64,000 nucleotides of DNA from Brugia malayi. Lineage: Eukaryota > Nematoda > Chromadorea > Rhabditida > Onchocercidae. Shown here in pieces: positions 1 to 13,100 of this stretch (positions are counted from its first letter, which is position 1; each line of letters starts with the position of its first letter). The translations under genes and the position numbers were made by a program. The notes beneath the pieces are model-generated. The model was not told the DNA's origin and made no database searches. It was given only the letters and a program-made list of their open reading frames with translations. Location of the stretch: contig NW_025062478.1 in NCBI RefSeq assembly GCF_000002995.4, positions 1,798,001 through 1,862,000 of the forward strand, written 5' to 3'.

Positions 1-1157
1 ACATTAAAATACTATAGCTTTCCATTAATAAATTATGAAAATTAAATTTATAAACAAAAAGTATAATAAATTTTTTAAAAAATATGGTTCAAAATATAAA
101 AAAAAAAATGCAATGAAACTTATTTTTATTTTTCCAAAAAAATTAATCGAAAAAAATTGTTGAAAAATGATAAAATAAAAGAAAATAGTGTAGTAAATCC
201 TTACGTTGTTTAATGCGCAAATCAGACGATTTAATGATTGATATTAACTAATAATTTTTACTGTATTTTTTTTCTTTTGTATGATAAAATAATTGGTTAT
301 ATTTTATCAGATAACAATGATCTAAAGTTATTTTATAAATTAATCGAAGTAATGAAATTAAAAGTTTATCAATTGAAAATAATTAAGTCAGGTAATAATA
401 ATAATTAGGAGTGCTCCAAACATAATTAATTAAAATTATGCCATTTATGAACTAAAAATATTTGTCGAGATTTAATTAATTAAAAATATAAAAAATATCA
501 GGTATAATCGATTAAAAAAATTTCAAACATAATCAATTAAAAATGCGTCAGTCATAATTAATTAAAAATATTTGCGTCACATTTAAACTGTGATGAATCA
601 ATTTCTTTCCGGATGCCATTACAAATTACAGTTTGAATTCTGAACCAACATTTAATATTTAAACTTTAATTGGTGATTTATTTATTTGTGAAGTGACATA
701 CATACATACATACATGCATACATATAATGGAATACTTTATTTTACAAATTTTGTTATTTTTTATTTAAGTGACGTACATATATATAGAAATTTAATTATA
801 TTATTATTATTATTATTAGTCATTTGCAGTGACAATGTGATATTTAATTACTGTGATAATATAATATTTATTTAATATGATTAATTTTTTAGATGCCGCA
901 CTTATGAATTTCACTGAAATATATTATTTTATTGATAAATTAATTAATTTGATAATGTGATATTTTTAATGTTATAACAAAATTTTCAAGTAGAATTTCA
1001 AGTCTAACAACATTTTTAAAGCAGTTAACTTGCTAATGCAACATTTAATTATTGAAATTATTTCCCTCTGGAATTTTTTTTTTTTTTAATTATCTTTCGT
1101 ATGTATTTATAATTACTTATTTATTTATCTATTTGTTTATTTATTTTTTTATTTCAG
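1..1157. other. AT-rich flank or first intron of the SDR gene
   Basis: No convincing exon is visible on either strand. The stretch is extremely AT-rich, with repeated ATTAATTAAAAATAT-type words around 419-585 and a CATA ladder near 700-725. It ends in a pyrimidine tract and ATTTCAG that starts the first visible SDR exon. The missing N-terminal cofactor-binding exons of that gene must lie left of the window or be unrecognised here. Confidence 0.6.
419..585. repeat. Degenerate AT-rich tandem words
   Basis: The word CATAATTAATTAAAA and close variants (TAATCGATTAAAA, TAATCAATTAAAA) recur about every 30-50 bases. It reads as a decayed simple repeat; no function is evident. Confidence 0.5.
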
Positions 1158-3582
1158 AATTATGGGCATTAGTAAATAATGCTGGATCATTTGGAATTTA
1201 TGGATATGATGACTGGTGTAAGATTGAGGAATATGAAAAAGATTTGAGTGTGAATACACTTGGCGTTATTCGAGTTACACATGTTTGTACTATTTTATAC
1301 TTTCAAATTAATCTTATGAGTATTATAAAAAAAAATTTCCGAATAAATTAGAGTAAAATATGTGACTCTTTTTCCTTGCCTTTTAATTAATTTTAAAATT
1401 CCAATTTTTTAATAATAGAAAAGAAGAAGAATAGTCGTTTTTTAAACTATTTATTATTTTTATGAATTAATGTTTAATTATCTCAAAAAGCGGAAAGTAT
1501 TTTAGGCATTTTTGTCTTTGCTAAAGCAATCTCGTGGTCGAGTAATAACAATAACCAGTATTTGTGGTCGTTTAGCATTACCTGGAATTGGCCCATATAC
1601 TGTCTCAAAATTTGCCACCGAGGCTTATATCAATGTTTTGCGGTAATTTTACAAAGCATTATAATGATTAAATTTTGCAAAAATTTGTTACAACTAGTCA
1701 TTAAATTACTAGGAATATGTCTTTTGTTCAAATGACTCATTCAAATTACTTTGATAGTTGTTTTTAAAACAAAAAAGAAAAAATAAAGAAATTAAAATTA
1801 TTCAGAAAACTGATAAATTATTAAAATTAGATTAATTTACAGAAAAAAAAAAAAACTTTTAAAAAAAGAAAAGGAAAAAGGAGAAATACGATGAATATTT
1901 GAAGAATGGAAAAGTGATATTTTAGTCAAGAAATGCGAGAATTTGGTGTTCAATGTATAATTTTGGAGCCTGGGCGCTTTCGGACCGGTCTTATGGATAA
2001 AAAAGCAATGATAGATCGTATCAGTCGTGTGTGGAATCGTTTGGATAATGCTAAAAAAGCTGAATATGGTGGTGAAGCATTTAAAGAATTATGTAAGTTT
2101 TTTTCTTTTTTTTCCTTTCATTAAAAATTATAAATCAAATTTTGGAAATTTAATTAAAAACAAAAATTAATTTTGAATTATGTGATAAATAAGAAAAGTT
2201 TTTCAAAAAAAAAGAAAGAAAAGATTACTTGAATAAATAGAATTCAATGAACAGTTATAATTAGAATTATTGGTATATGATAAGTAACATTTAAACATAT
2301 CATATCATTTCATTTATTGATTGATCTCGTAAATCACAGAGATATGTAATGATCAAAGGTATTATCATAATAAAAAGCTGATTTTTTTCAATATAAAAGA
2401 GTCGCGATTCACATCGCCGGTGGATCACACGACTTCCCATGCCGGGAATCGAACCCGGGCCGCGTGGGTGAAAGCCACGAATCCTAGCCACTAGACCACA
2501 TGGGATTCACGGGTGGGATGACGAAGTAAAATCCAAAAAGAATGAAAATTGAAATTTATTAAATTTAATTGAAAATTTAAATCCCTCAGTTTTTTCTCAT
2601 CTTTTAAAAACCATATCTATTAGATTTTTGAAAGTATTATCGTCTTTTAAGCCTATTATATATGTATATGAGTTAGTTTTTTTGCTCAATAAAAATTATG
2701 AAATAAAATTAGAGAGATAAAATTAAATAAAAATGATTTTAAAGAAATAAAATTAAATAAAAAATGATTTTAATAAATTGTTGTGTAAACATATGCAAAA
2801 TTTGCTATACAATATATTTTGAGAAAAAAAAAAACTGCAAATTATTAATACATATTAATACAAATTAAATTTGCTTCATTATTTCTGCAAATTTTTCTAG
2901 GATTTTATAAAAATGATTTAATACCTATAATGTTTAAAAAAATATCTTATAGTGATAATAGATAAAATTATTGTGCTAATTCCTAATAGAAAATTGTAAT
3001 TATGTTTTTGTTATAAATATTAATCAGTCATTGTAGTAAATTTTATGCAAATAGTAAGCGAAAATTTTTGATTTTTTTTTTTAAAAAAATTTTCATTTAA
3101 TTACTTAACTTTCACAAATATTTTTTTCATATTAATTGTAACATTTAAATAATCTTTTTTTTTTTTTTTCAGACAAAATAATTTTATAAAAATTATTTGA
3201 ATTTCATATTGTTTACAGAAGTGATTTTAATTTTTCATTACAAAATTTGAATTTTTCAGATTGTGAACGTTCGTGTGAATTTTTCAACGATGGTGCATCA
3301 ACATCATTAAATTTAGTAATTGATTCATACTATCATGCGATCACAGGCAATTTTCCACGATGTCATTATTGTCCCGGATTGGATTCGATATATTTGTTAC
3401 TTCTATTACTTCCAACCAACATACGAGATTTTCTGATATGTGACTTATACTCTTTCATAACTGGTTGGCCACCAAAAGTAATTCCATCAACATTTAATCT
3501 TATTAATGGTTACTTCCTGTTAAAACACACTATAGCTGATTGGTTTATGAAGAAAATTAAAGGGAATGAAATAATTTCATAA
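1158..3582 (+). CDS. Short-chain dehydrogenase/reductase, retinol/17-beta-HSD-like (5' partial)
   Basis: Four exons join in frame: 1158-1282, 1506-1642, 1926-2092, 3260-3582 (TAA). All introns are GT-AG and phases agree. The protein fragment (about 250 aa) shows the SDR landmarks in order: LVNNAG, [24 protein letters not shown], the catalytic ITSICGR...YTVSK (Ser and Tyr-x3-Lys) and EPGRFRT. The tail ends in a leucine-rich stretch and LPTNIRDF, as in the SDR9C retinol/11-cis-retinol and 17-beta-hydroxysteroid dehydrogenases. Such enzymes oxidise or reduce retinoids or steroids with NAD(P), usually at the ER membrane. The TGxxxGxG cofactor-binding N-terminus is absent from the window, so the gene is incomplete at its 5' end; the first visible exon starts with two bases of a split codon. 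AATAAA overlaps the stop region at 3582-3587. Substrate cannot be told from sequence. Confidence 0.9.
2434..2505 (-). tRNA. tRNA-Glu (UUC)
   Basis: Read on the minus strand, the acceptor arms TCCCATG and CATGGGA pair perfectly over 7 bp, followed by discriminator A. The anticodon stem CGTGG/CCACG encloses loop CTTTCAC, giving anticodon TTC. The T arm is CCGGG-TTCGATT-CCCGG. The A-box (TGGTCTAGTGG) and B-box (GGTTCGATTCC) of the Pol III promoter are intact, and a TTTT terminator lies about 36 nt downstream (2395-2398). No intron. The gene sits in antisense inside the last intron of the SDR gene. Confidence 0.97.
3094..3155. repeat. Direct repeat, copy 1 (intron 3' end of the SDR gene)
   Basis: This block reappears at 3658-3720 with a handful of substitutions and one 1-base indel; both contain CATATTAATTGTAACATTTA and end ATAATCT. 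The two copies bracket the last SDR exon. Confidence 0.8.
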
Positions 3583-3657
3583 ATAAAAAACATTTTTTTT
3601 TTTTTTTTCAATTTTTGTTTCTGCATATTTTATTATATTTTATTATTTTTATTATTT

Positions 3658-3720
3658 CATTTAATTATCTAACTTTCACCAATATTTTCTGTCATATTAA
3701 TTGTAACATTTAAATAATCT
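3658..3720. repeat. Direct repeat, copy 2 (3' flank of the SDR gene)
   Basis: Partner of 3094-3155, about 564 bp away. It lies 76 bp past the SDR stop codon, probably in the 3' UTR or just beyond it. Confidence 0.8.
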
Positions 3721-6700
3721 ATTTTTTATCATATTGTAATGATAATTTTGCAATATTAACTATGAATAAAATAAGTTACAAATATATGTAAACAAACATA
3801 TGTAACTGAGATATGCATGCATAAATGAATGAAGAATTGATGAAATATAGTGAAACAGTGAAGTAAATGCATGTTTATGATAAATGTAAGGAAAATGGAT
3901 AATAAATTAAATTAGATGAAATCGCACAAATACTGTGATTGACAGCATACTGTAGCACCGTGGTGGTATATACGGTACGTACAGAACTGGGTGACGTACG
4001 TGGTAATTTCATAGCAACAAAATTATGATATTATTTCAGCTTTTATATTTGTAAAGATGGTAAAGTCAATGATATCTAATGAAATATTTATTTTTGATTT
4101 CATTGACATAAGTAATGCAATGATACAATTAACAGTGATATAATGAAGAGTAGTATACTGTAGTAATATACTGTAGATACTAGTATGCTTGAATAATTTA
4201 AAAAAATATTTGTGCAAAAATGAATTGCATTTTTAGTTTAGCTCAGAAAAAAAACCAATAATAATTAAATGTATGCTTGAATAACTTAAAGTTAATCATA
4301 TGATAATAATGAAAGATAATGCGATTGATGAACGATAGTGTGACTGATATGATATTTATAACGTATTTGAATAAAGCAATGAAAATGTTGCAGCTTATAA
4401 AAGATATGATGTTTTAATTAATAATTAATAGTAAAGATTATTTTTAACTACCACCAAGAACAATCAGATGGGAAAAAAAAAATAGAACCATTATTAATTT
4501 CTAATTTTTGTTGCCAATTTTAAACATTAAATTCTATTTGGGTAAATCAATTTGCAATAAACTAACCAAATTCAATTTTAGTTCAGATTTGTTATTTTTG
4601 GTTTTGAATTTGTAAAGTTTATTATGGTTTTTTGCTGGATGCAAAAATGAACAAATTTAATGGTTCATTATGGTGGCATATTCGATTTTTTCCATTTTTT
4701 TATTTCTTTTATCAAATTAATTCACTCTACATTTCATCAATTTAGGTCATTCTCAATATGGAACGATTTAGTCTCTTGTAGTATTTATAAAAATAAAAAA
4801 TAAGTGAATAATCTTTTTTTTTCAGTGCTTTTTTTTTTTTTTTTTTCGAAAACGTCATCGTATCAAATATACCTTGTTGTGGCTATTTTTGCTTATTGAA
4901 AATATTTTATTATATATGAAAATTTAAAAATCGTCATTTACATTTATAAATTTTTAAAATTTTTGCCCTCTTTTCAATTTCAAATAAATTTCTGATCAAT
5001 TTTATGTGTTTAATTCATGTCGTTAACCTATAAAGTTGACACTAAATTTTAGTTAAAATCAATTTAATAGTATTGTTGTTCAATATTTGATGGCATTTTA
5101 CGTTTGGTATTTAGTTATACTCTTTTTTTCTTTTTTTTAAATATGTATTTGCAACACTTCTACCTGTTTTTAGTATGTGATAAAGATTAATCCATACTTA
5201 GCCATGTTTAGTACTTTGTAACATCCTACTCAAGTTTAAATTTTTTTTTTACTAACATCTTAGCCCCAATTGATAAATGTTATAAGTCATCGTATCAAGA
5301 AAAAAAAAAAGACAGTGAATATTTTGTAAATATTCAAGAAACTAGCGAAAATTACATTTTTGATGTTAATATTAAAATAATACTATTACTAAAATACTAC
5401 CTTAATGTTTCACAACTTTCATGTATTATCATCAGATTTTTTGTGAGAAATTTCAAAATAATAAATTTTATGTCCAATTTTTATATTTATTCCAAAAAGG
5501 ATTTTTTTTAAAGTAATTATTATAAACAATTAAAAAGATAATTTTGAAAGGCTTCAAGTTAATTACTAATGATTATAAATGAGTTATAATTTGTGAGCAA
5601 ATGCACAAACCAATAATGTATATTAGAACATTTTGTAATAGCTCCATTAAGTTAGAGTTGAAATTTTAAATTAAATTAGTAACAAGTTAAAGAAGTCAAT
5701 TTGTGTAATAAAATTTCTACAATTAAAAAAAAACCAGTATGTAAAAATTAAAAATATTACGGATTTGCAGTAATAATCATTGTTTTAAATAGAGAAAAGA
5801 GAGCAATCATAGATCAAATATTTTCAAGAAATTTCCATTGATTTATTCTAGAATCTAAAATAAGAATTAGTACTTAAAAATAATGATAAGTAATACATAA
5901 ACAATGATAATTGACAACAAACGATTAAAATGTAATAAAAGATAATGATTAAATAATTTTAGTTTTTTATTGGTATATTAGTATAGTTTTAGAACGATGA
6001 GCATGTCGTTTTAAGATTTTTAAACCATAAATAAAAAATTTAAAAAGAAAATTTAAACGTACTAAGATAAAAAAATTTTTTTAAAAAATTCACATTCTTA
6101 CAAAAAAAATTTTTAAATTAATAATTTGAAACCGAGGTTTTCATATTGTAATGATATAATGCGTAGTAATAAATTCAATTGAATTAGCAATGATAATTCT
6201 TGTTTTTTTTTTCCTTTTTCTTTTCTTATCTTCACTTTGCTTTGATAATTTAAACTGCTAAAAATTAAATGTTTTATTCTTTTGTTATTTTTTTTTTGTA
6301 ATAAAAATAAAAATTTCAACAAATTGATATAATTTTTTGATGTTTATTCCTTTCAAAAATTTCTTAATAATTTCTTTTTATTTTTTACTAATAATTGAAA
6401 ATTTATTAAAATATCTTATACGAAATTATACTATACGAAATAATGTTAAACTATTAAAATATTTGGCTGACGAATGATTTGAAACATTTAACCAACTTTC
6501 TTCATTTAACAAATAATTAGGTCAATGTATCGATATGGTCAATGGCTATAAGGGCATTAGTGTTGTTATGTTACATAAGTGACCATTCATTTTAACAAAT
6601 ATATAAATATTTATTGGCATAAATAGCCATTCATTCTAAAATGTATGAATTGAGAAATGGAAATAGCAATAGGGTTCCTTTCTCTTTCTTGAGAATCAGT

Positions 6701-7787
6701 AATAAATGTACCATTTACAATTTTATTTACTTTTATATGAGCCAAAAATGTCCTTGAAATTTATCATTTATCAATGATCTCCTATTTATTTCATTTAATA
6801 TTGTGCTAGTGCTTTATTTAATCGTATATTTTTATTTTTATTCGAAAAAATATTTTCTTAAAAATGATTCAAATCATTTAACAATTTTAATAGATTTTTT
6901 TTATTTTAAATTTGCTAAAAATTATTGCATAAATATGTCGAATATTAGAGTTATTGTATTTATTGTATGTTTCTATAATATATATTACATAGTCATATTG
7001 TTTCATTTCAAAAAAAAAAAAAAGAAGCACTTTATTTAGTTTTAAAAAAAGTTTGTACCTAAGTATATATTTTCACGCTGTTCATAAAATTATTTCATTT
7101 TTAATGTATTTTTTATACATTTTTTTTTTGTATGTGTTGATAAAATTCATTTTTATAATACGGTTTTATAGAACAAGTAACATTAATTAAAATGTAAGTA
7201 ATAATAAGTAATAATAATAATAATAAATATTAAATGATCGTGTTATTTGCAAAACAAAAATTATAAGTGTTATTATAACTATATACAAGAAAGCAGAAAG
7301 CATCAAATAATAATATTTAATTTTCAACAATTAGGAAATCTGAAAATTATTGAAATGAGTGAAATTTTATAAACTGATATCATTTATTTGTTTTTTCCAT
7401 TCTTATTAATCTTATATGAAAAAAAAAAAATGCAATTCAAGAGCTATTGTGATGTTTAAGGATATTTAGCTCAGATATAAAACTTGAAACAGTTCATTTT
7501 TATTTGTATTATTATTGTTTGATAATTATTTGATAACTAAAAAGATTAAAGGGATGAGAAATATATCAATGATAATTACAATGCATTAGTGAATGTGAGG
7601 GTAAACATAAACAAAATAGTAAACATAAACAAAAGTAAAAAATTAAATTCATTTATTGTTTAGATGAAAGATAAAAGTATTTGAAGTGTGACTGCGAAAA
7701 AATGAATAAAAATTTTTTAGTGCTTTTTTGGAAAAATTTCGTTAGATTTTTTTTTTCTTTCAGTTTTATCACAATTGATAAATGATT

Positions 7788-7940
7788 AAAGAATAATCGA
7801 TAAACAGTATTTATGCATAGAAAGCGAAAAACAATACTTATAATCGATAAATAACATTTATGATCGATAAATAATATTTATAATCGGTTAATAATATTTT
7901 ATGATCGATAAACATTATTTGTAATTGATAAGCAATATTA
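7788..7940. repeat. Degenerate ATCGATAAA tandem repeat (about 21-23 bp)
   Basis: Six or seven units built on ATCGATAAAYARYATTTAT occur in a row, the clearest between 7841 and 7915. The CGAT core stands out in AT-only surroundings. No gene product is implied. Confidence 0.6.
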
Positions 7941-8312
7941 AATGCATTTTTATACTTTCAATAATATTAAAAGCAAATGATACTAAAAGGAAAAATCTTA
8001 TTTATACCTTACAAATAATACTACAATGTATTTGCAATTATTTACAGATAATTGAAGTAAATAATATTTATTACTATTGTTAAAAAATTTGCGGTTCATT
8101 CATCCACTTATTTTCTTAGTTACCTAAACTAAGCTTAACTTAGCTTATATTAATTAATCTATCAATTAGTTAAATCATTTATTAAAATGGTAACTGTCAT
8201 TCACTTTTGTTGTTCGTTTCACTTTCCGGAATTTATGGTCATAATTTCAGTCAGCTAAATTATTTCGAATTTAAAACTGAATTAAAGCTCTTTTTCTCAA
8301 CATCCAAACAAG

Positions 8313-8378
8313 AACGACAATAACAATAATAGCAATAATAATAACAACAACAACAACAGCAATAGCACAACAACAATA
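8313..8378. repeat. AAC/AAT trinucleotide microsatellite
   Basis: Imperfect (AAC/AAT)n array just inside the presumed first intron of the minus-strand candidate exon. It mirrors the CAA array in exon 1 of the neighbouring plus-strand gene. Confidence 0.75.
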
Positions 8379-8388
8379 AAAAGAAAAG

Positions 8389-8466
8389 CTTACCGAATTG
8401 CCATTGCAAAATTTGATAGAAAAATCGATCCCATTCGTCCGATAGTTTTCGTAAGAGTTTTTCCAT
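8389..8466 (-). CDS. Candidate first coding exon of an unidentified minus-strand gene
   Basis: The ATG at 8466 opens a GC-richer frame beginning MEKLLRKLSDEWDRFF and ending at a consensus donor, TTCG|GTAAGC, about 26 codons later. The peptide is amphipathic and charged, unlike the low-complexity translation that follows if the donor is read through. I recognise no family and found no downstream exon, so this may instead be a short unspliced ORF or chance. The divergent arrangement, 93 bp from the PLEKHD1 start codon, would suit a shared bidirectional promoter. Confidence 0.35.
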
Positions 8467-8559
8467 CTTTTTAAAAAGATTTTTTCTTTTTTTTTTTTTT
8501 TTTCAAAATGAAAAATTATGATTTCAATTATTAGCGAAAAGAGAAAATCAATTAAATGA
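8467..8559. promoter_or_regulatory. Possible bidirectional 5' region
   Basis: A compact 93-bp interval between the ATG at 8560 (+) and the ATG at 8466 (-). It contains a long T run ending TTTCAA and a possible acceptor CAATTATTAG upstream of the plus-strand ATG, which could be a spliced-leader addition site. No TATA box is evident. It exists as a bidirectional promoter only if the minus-strand exon is real. Confidence 0.3.
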
Positions 8560-8684
8560 ATGGGGGTCGATGCGGATGATCATTCAAAACAAAGACAACG
8601 CCGCTCACATGCTAACATAGCAAGAGCAACAACAGCAACAACAACAACAACAATACCAACAACAACTGCAACAACAATACTAGC

Positions 8685-8727
<43 letters not shown>

Positions 8728-10073
8728 TCGCCAGTAATTAGAATACAAGGATTGCCAAAAAGCAGTTGTTGTGATGAGAAGCGGGGAATTCTGCGAAGTC
8801 TTTCATTTCAGGTGAAAAAAAAATTTACAAAAAATGCTAAAAATTTGTCAAAAAAATTTCAATTTTAATCAATTTAAAATTATCAACATTTATTCAATAA
8901 AATGTTATAATATCTGATCAAACAATTTATTGCGTTCATTAAATTTATTTCTGTTTTCATTAGGAAATTTATTTTCATGGCTAGTAGCAATAACAACATA
9001 TATAGCATTGTCCAATTAATAGCTATTTATTAATTTAAATTAATATAAGATTGATTACATCGTTATTTTTTTTTGAAATTTTTTGAACACTTTTAGAATA
9101 TATCTGTTTAATTTATTATTTCAATGATAATTCAAAGTTCAATATCACAGTCAATAATTTTGTTGATAATTGGTTTGGAATATTATTAGTTAGATTTAAA
9201 TTAAAAGACTGATTTTAATTAATTAAATTAATATAAGTTTCATACATACATTAATCTAATATAGGATTATTATTTTTTAATGATTAATTTAAATGTTCAG
9301 TGAATCAAGAAATGGAAAATAAATGTTATCAATGTATTTATTGATCTTTTAGAAAGATGTTAAATTTTATTAAAATGATAATTAATTAGAATTAAATAAT
9401 TTAGTGGTGAAATCTTTAGTTTAGTACATCGTTAACTCGTGGCAGACGTAAGTTAGCTGACGTATTCGACAGTTCAGATGATGCTGAACAACAAGGCGCA
9501 TTTGATAATCAAGGTTATATGCCAAATCGTCTTGAATTAGCCATGTATTCATCAACATTTGGTGTTCAACATTATGGCATCATGTTAAAACAAAATAAAC
9601 GAAAAAATCGTACAGCAAAATGGAATAAACGGTATGATAAAAAAATTATTTTGATATTTCTATTCAAATTTTAAAATATTTAATTTTTTACAAATTTTAT
9701 TTTCAATTTACGACCAATTTGTCGCCTTTTTTTAAGAAAAAAAAAGAAAAAACACAAAAAATTTATAATTTTTCCTTTCTTTTCTTTGCTTATTACATTT
9801 GTTATTGTTCATTTTACAGTTTAATAAAGCAAATATTAAAAATTTCATGCATTTAATTTGTTGGAAAAAAAGAGTTAGAATTTTAAAATTAGAAGTAGTT
9901 TATTATTTTTTTTTTTTTTTTTTTAGGTTTTTCATACTCAAAGAATGTTTTCTGGTTTATTATAAAGCATCGGAGAAAAAAATATTTGAGAAAACAAGAC
10001 GAATGAGTCTACATCCAAAAGTAATTCTTATTATGAGTGATTAGTATTAAATTATAATTATAATATTTCTACT

Positions 10074-10110
<37 letters not shown>

Positions 10111-13100
10111 TTGCTTACTAATAATTAATATAAATTATTTGACTTATTTACTTAAAAATTATCAAAGTATTAAAATTGATAGAATTGAATTTATTTTAGG
10201 GAATAGTTCCATTGGTTGGTTGTTCTGTGGTTGCTGGTCAAGATCATGGACATAAGAATTGTTTACTGATAACGCATACACAATTTAAATCAGCAATTAT
10301 TGTTTGTGCACCAGATTCAAAAACACAAGAAAGTTGGCTAACTGCTTTACGTGATGCTACAAAAATGTTAGTTAGTATAAATCAATTTGAAATTTTTGTT
10401 TTTTTATTTATAATTTTTCAGCAAATTTAATCTGCATCGTTTTTTAAATTTGATGAATAAAATTTGTAAAAAAAAAAAAAAAAAGAAAAAAAGAAAAAGA
10501 AAAGATTGTAATATCATTTTTGAGAAATTATTGAAATTAACACACAAAAAAATTGTTATAAGTAAAAAATTAACACGGAAAATTGTATTTTTGTTATACT
10601 CATTATATTACTTACAAGTTAATCGTATAATTTTAATACTTTATATAAGTTATTTTTGTAAGTAAAATTTGAAAAATTTACTGTAATGTGTTAATTTTTA
10701 AATTTCTAATTGCTTTAATTAGCAAACTAATTTAGTAAGATTGCAAAAAAAAAATTTATGCAATATTATTTTTATAAAAAATTTTAATAAAATTTAGTTT
10801 AAAAAAAAATTTAATTTTAGTTCATATAAGAATACTACTTCCTGGGAAAAATTAGTGAATGAATTAGAAAGTCGTGGCGTACTGTTAAGTGAAGAAAAAA
10901 AAATGTATGAAGAAAAATTGTTAGCCGAGTCGCAAGCACGTCAAGAAGAACATAGCCGATATTTGGTTTCATTAATTTTTTTATATAAAATTTTAATTCG
11001 AATTTTTTTTTTTGTTTCTTTATTCAAAAAAAAAAAAATTTTTTTAAATTTGTATTTTTTATTTAAAATAATTTGTAATAAAATGCATAATAAGTTCACT
11101 GGTAAAATTTTTTGTATTTGTTAAGCTTAAGTTATTGTTTTTTTTTTTTACTTAAAAAAAATTGCAATAAATAATATTTAGCATATTCATATAATTTTTA
11201 AAAAACATTTTTTTTTTTTTTTTTAGAAAAGTTTAATGCAAATAATTTTAAATTATTTAAGCATTTATGAATGATAAATTTTTTTGTGAAATGGAAAAAT
11301 TTGAATTTCATTTTTTTCCTTTGTAATTATAGCATATAAATATAGTAATAGTAATTGAATGAAACGAAAGAGAAGAAATGTTTACAATAATTTTAAAAAA
11401 AAAAAAATTTTTTTTTTTTTTAAAAAATCTTATCACAAACAATTAATCTTATCATTTAATTTCATCATCTTATCATCATATTATAGTGTCTTGAAAGAGC
11501 AAAAGATGAATTGGAAAAGGAACGAGAAAGATTAATTCGAATGACAAAAAAATTAAAAGATGATTTGCAAAGCGTAAAAAAGTTAATCATATTCAATTTT
11601 ACATAATTATTTTCTAATAATTCTTTTTTTTTTTATAATTATTTTTTTAAATTAATCATTTGAAATTTAGATTTTAGACAAAATTTATTTCGTTTCTCTT
11701 TTTTTTTTTTTTAATTTTATTTTTGTCTTCATTAACCAATTGAAATTTTTTATTCATTTCTATTTATTTGTTCATTTTAATTAGTTTCGTTTATTTTTTT
11801 TTTAATGAGAAAATTTCGTTTAATAGAAATGATTTCTTTTTTTTTTTTTTTTAATAGTGAATTGAAAATTACAAATGAAACGAAACGAACATTGGAGCAG
11901 GAAAAAATTTCATTAAATGCTAAAACTGAACATCTTGTCAGTAATATGCAGGTGAGTAATTGATCAAATTAAATTTATAAAAATTAAACAAAGGTCAAAA
12001 TAGGAAAATGAAGGAAGAGAAAAGAATTTATGCATAAAAATTTTTGGTAAATTAATTGCTAATATTATTATTTTGACAATTCAATTGTTCGAGCATTTTT
12101 TAGCAAGATATAAACAAATGAGCAAAATTTAATTAAATTATGTTAAGTATTAATAGTAGAAATTAACAGAACAAAATTATAATTATTATTATTGTTTAAG
12201 AAAAGTACCAGTATATTAGCATTGATATAGCAAACAAATTTAGTCACAAAATTTTCGTTTTTTTCTTTTTTTTGCAAATTAAAAAAAAATTTTTGAAATA
12301 AAAAGTACCAATTTTAATAAAACTGATAATTTTATATGCATAAAAATATTTTTTGAAATTTATAACAGTTATTTTTCCTTTTTTTTTTCAGGCTTTTTTC
12401 TTTGTTTCTTTCATTTGTCAAAACAAAAACAAAATAAAAAAAAAAAAGGAAAATACAGAATTGAGAAATAGCAAATAAAAAAAAAAAAAAAAACGTTGTT
12501 ATTTTGTTGAAATTACATAGATCTTAATTAGTTAATCAATTAAAAAAATCATATTTCATTTTGAAATTATCTTCTCTAAATTATGTCATTTTTCTGCAAT
12601 TTAAAATTTTATATTTTGATTGTTTGTTGTTAATTAATTAAATAATTAAGTAAAATTATATATTCGTTGCATTTCATAGTCGCTCAATTTGGAAAAATCA
12701 AAAATTGAAGAGCAAGTATCAACGATAATCAGAGAGCGTGAAAAATTTTTACTTGAAAATCAGAATTTATCAACTGTAACATGTCAATTAAAAAATCGAT
12801 TAATGGAAATTGAAACGAAAACAAATTGTATTTTAGTGGAAAAGGAACGTGTTGAAGCAATGTATGATTGTAGTATTTCTTTCGTTTTTAATTCATTTTC
12901 TATTATAAAATTTAAGAAAATTTTACTTTTCACTTTTTTTTTTGAAATAAATTAAATTAATTTAATTTATTTAAAATTTCATTTATTCAGCATTTTACTG
13001 TTTTCAATTTAGGCTTCGCTTAAATGAAAAAAAAACGATTGATTTGGAGAAGGAAAGAGAATATTACAATAGTCAAACAATGGAACTTTTAAATTCATTG

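Larger units (their letters stand above)
3583..8388. other. Gene-poor AT-rich intergenic region
   Basis: Apart from the 3' flank of the SDR gene (a second AATAAA near 3764), no supported gene is seen. It holds many T and A runs and short stop-rich frames. A somewhat GC-richer patch at about 3935-4010 carries a 40-codon minus-strand frame without splice context or recognisable motif. Remaining exons of the candidate gene starting at 8466 could lie here, but none stands out. Confidence 0.5.

Noticed and set aside
3900..4020. 40-codon minus-strand frame with raised GC
   Set aside because: No donor or acceptor linking it to the candidate exon at 8466 and no recognisable motif.
6113..6322. Lys/Leu-rich minus-strand frame
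   Set aside because: Composition follows AT richness; no conserved motif or exon borders.
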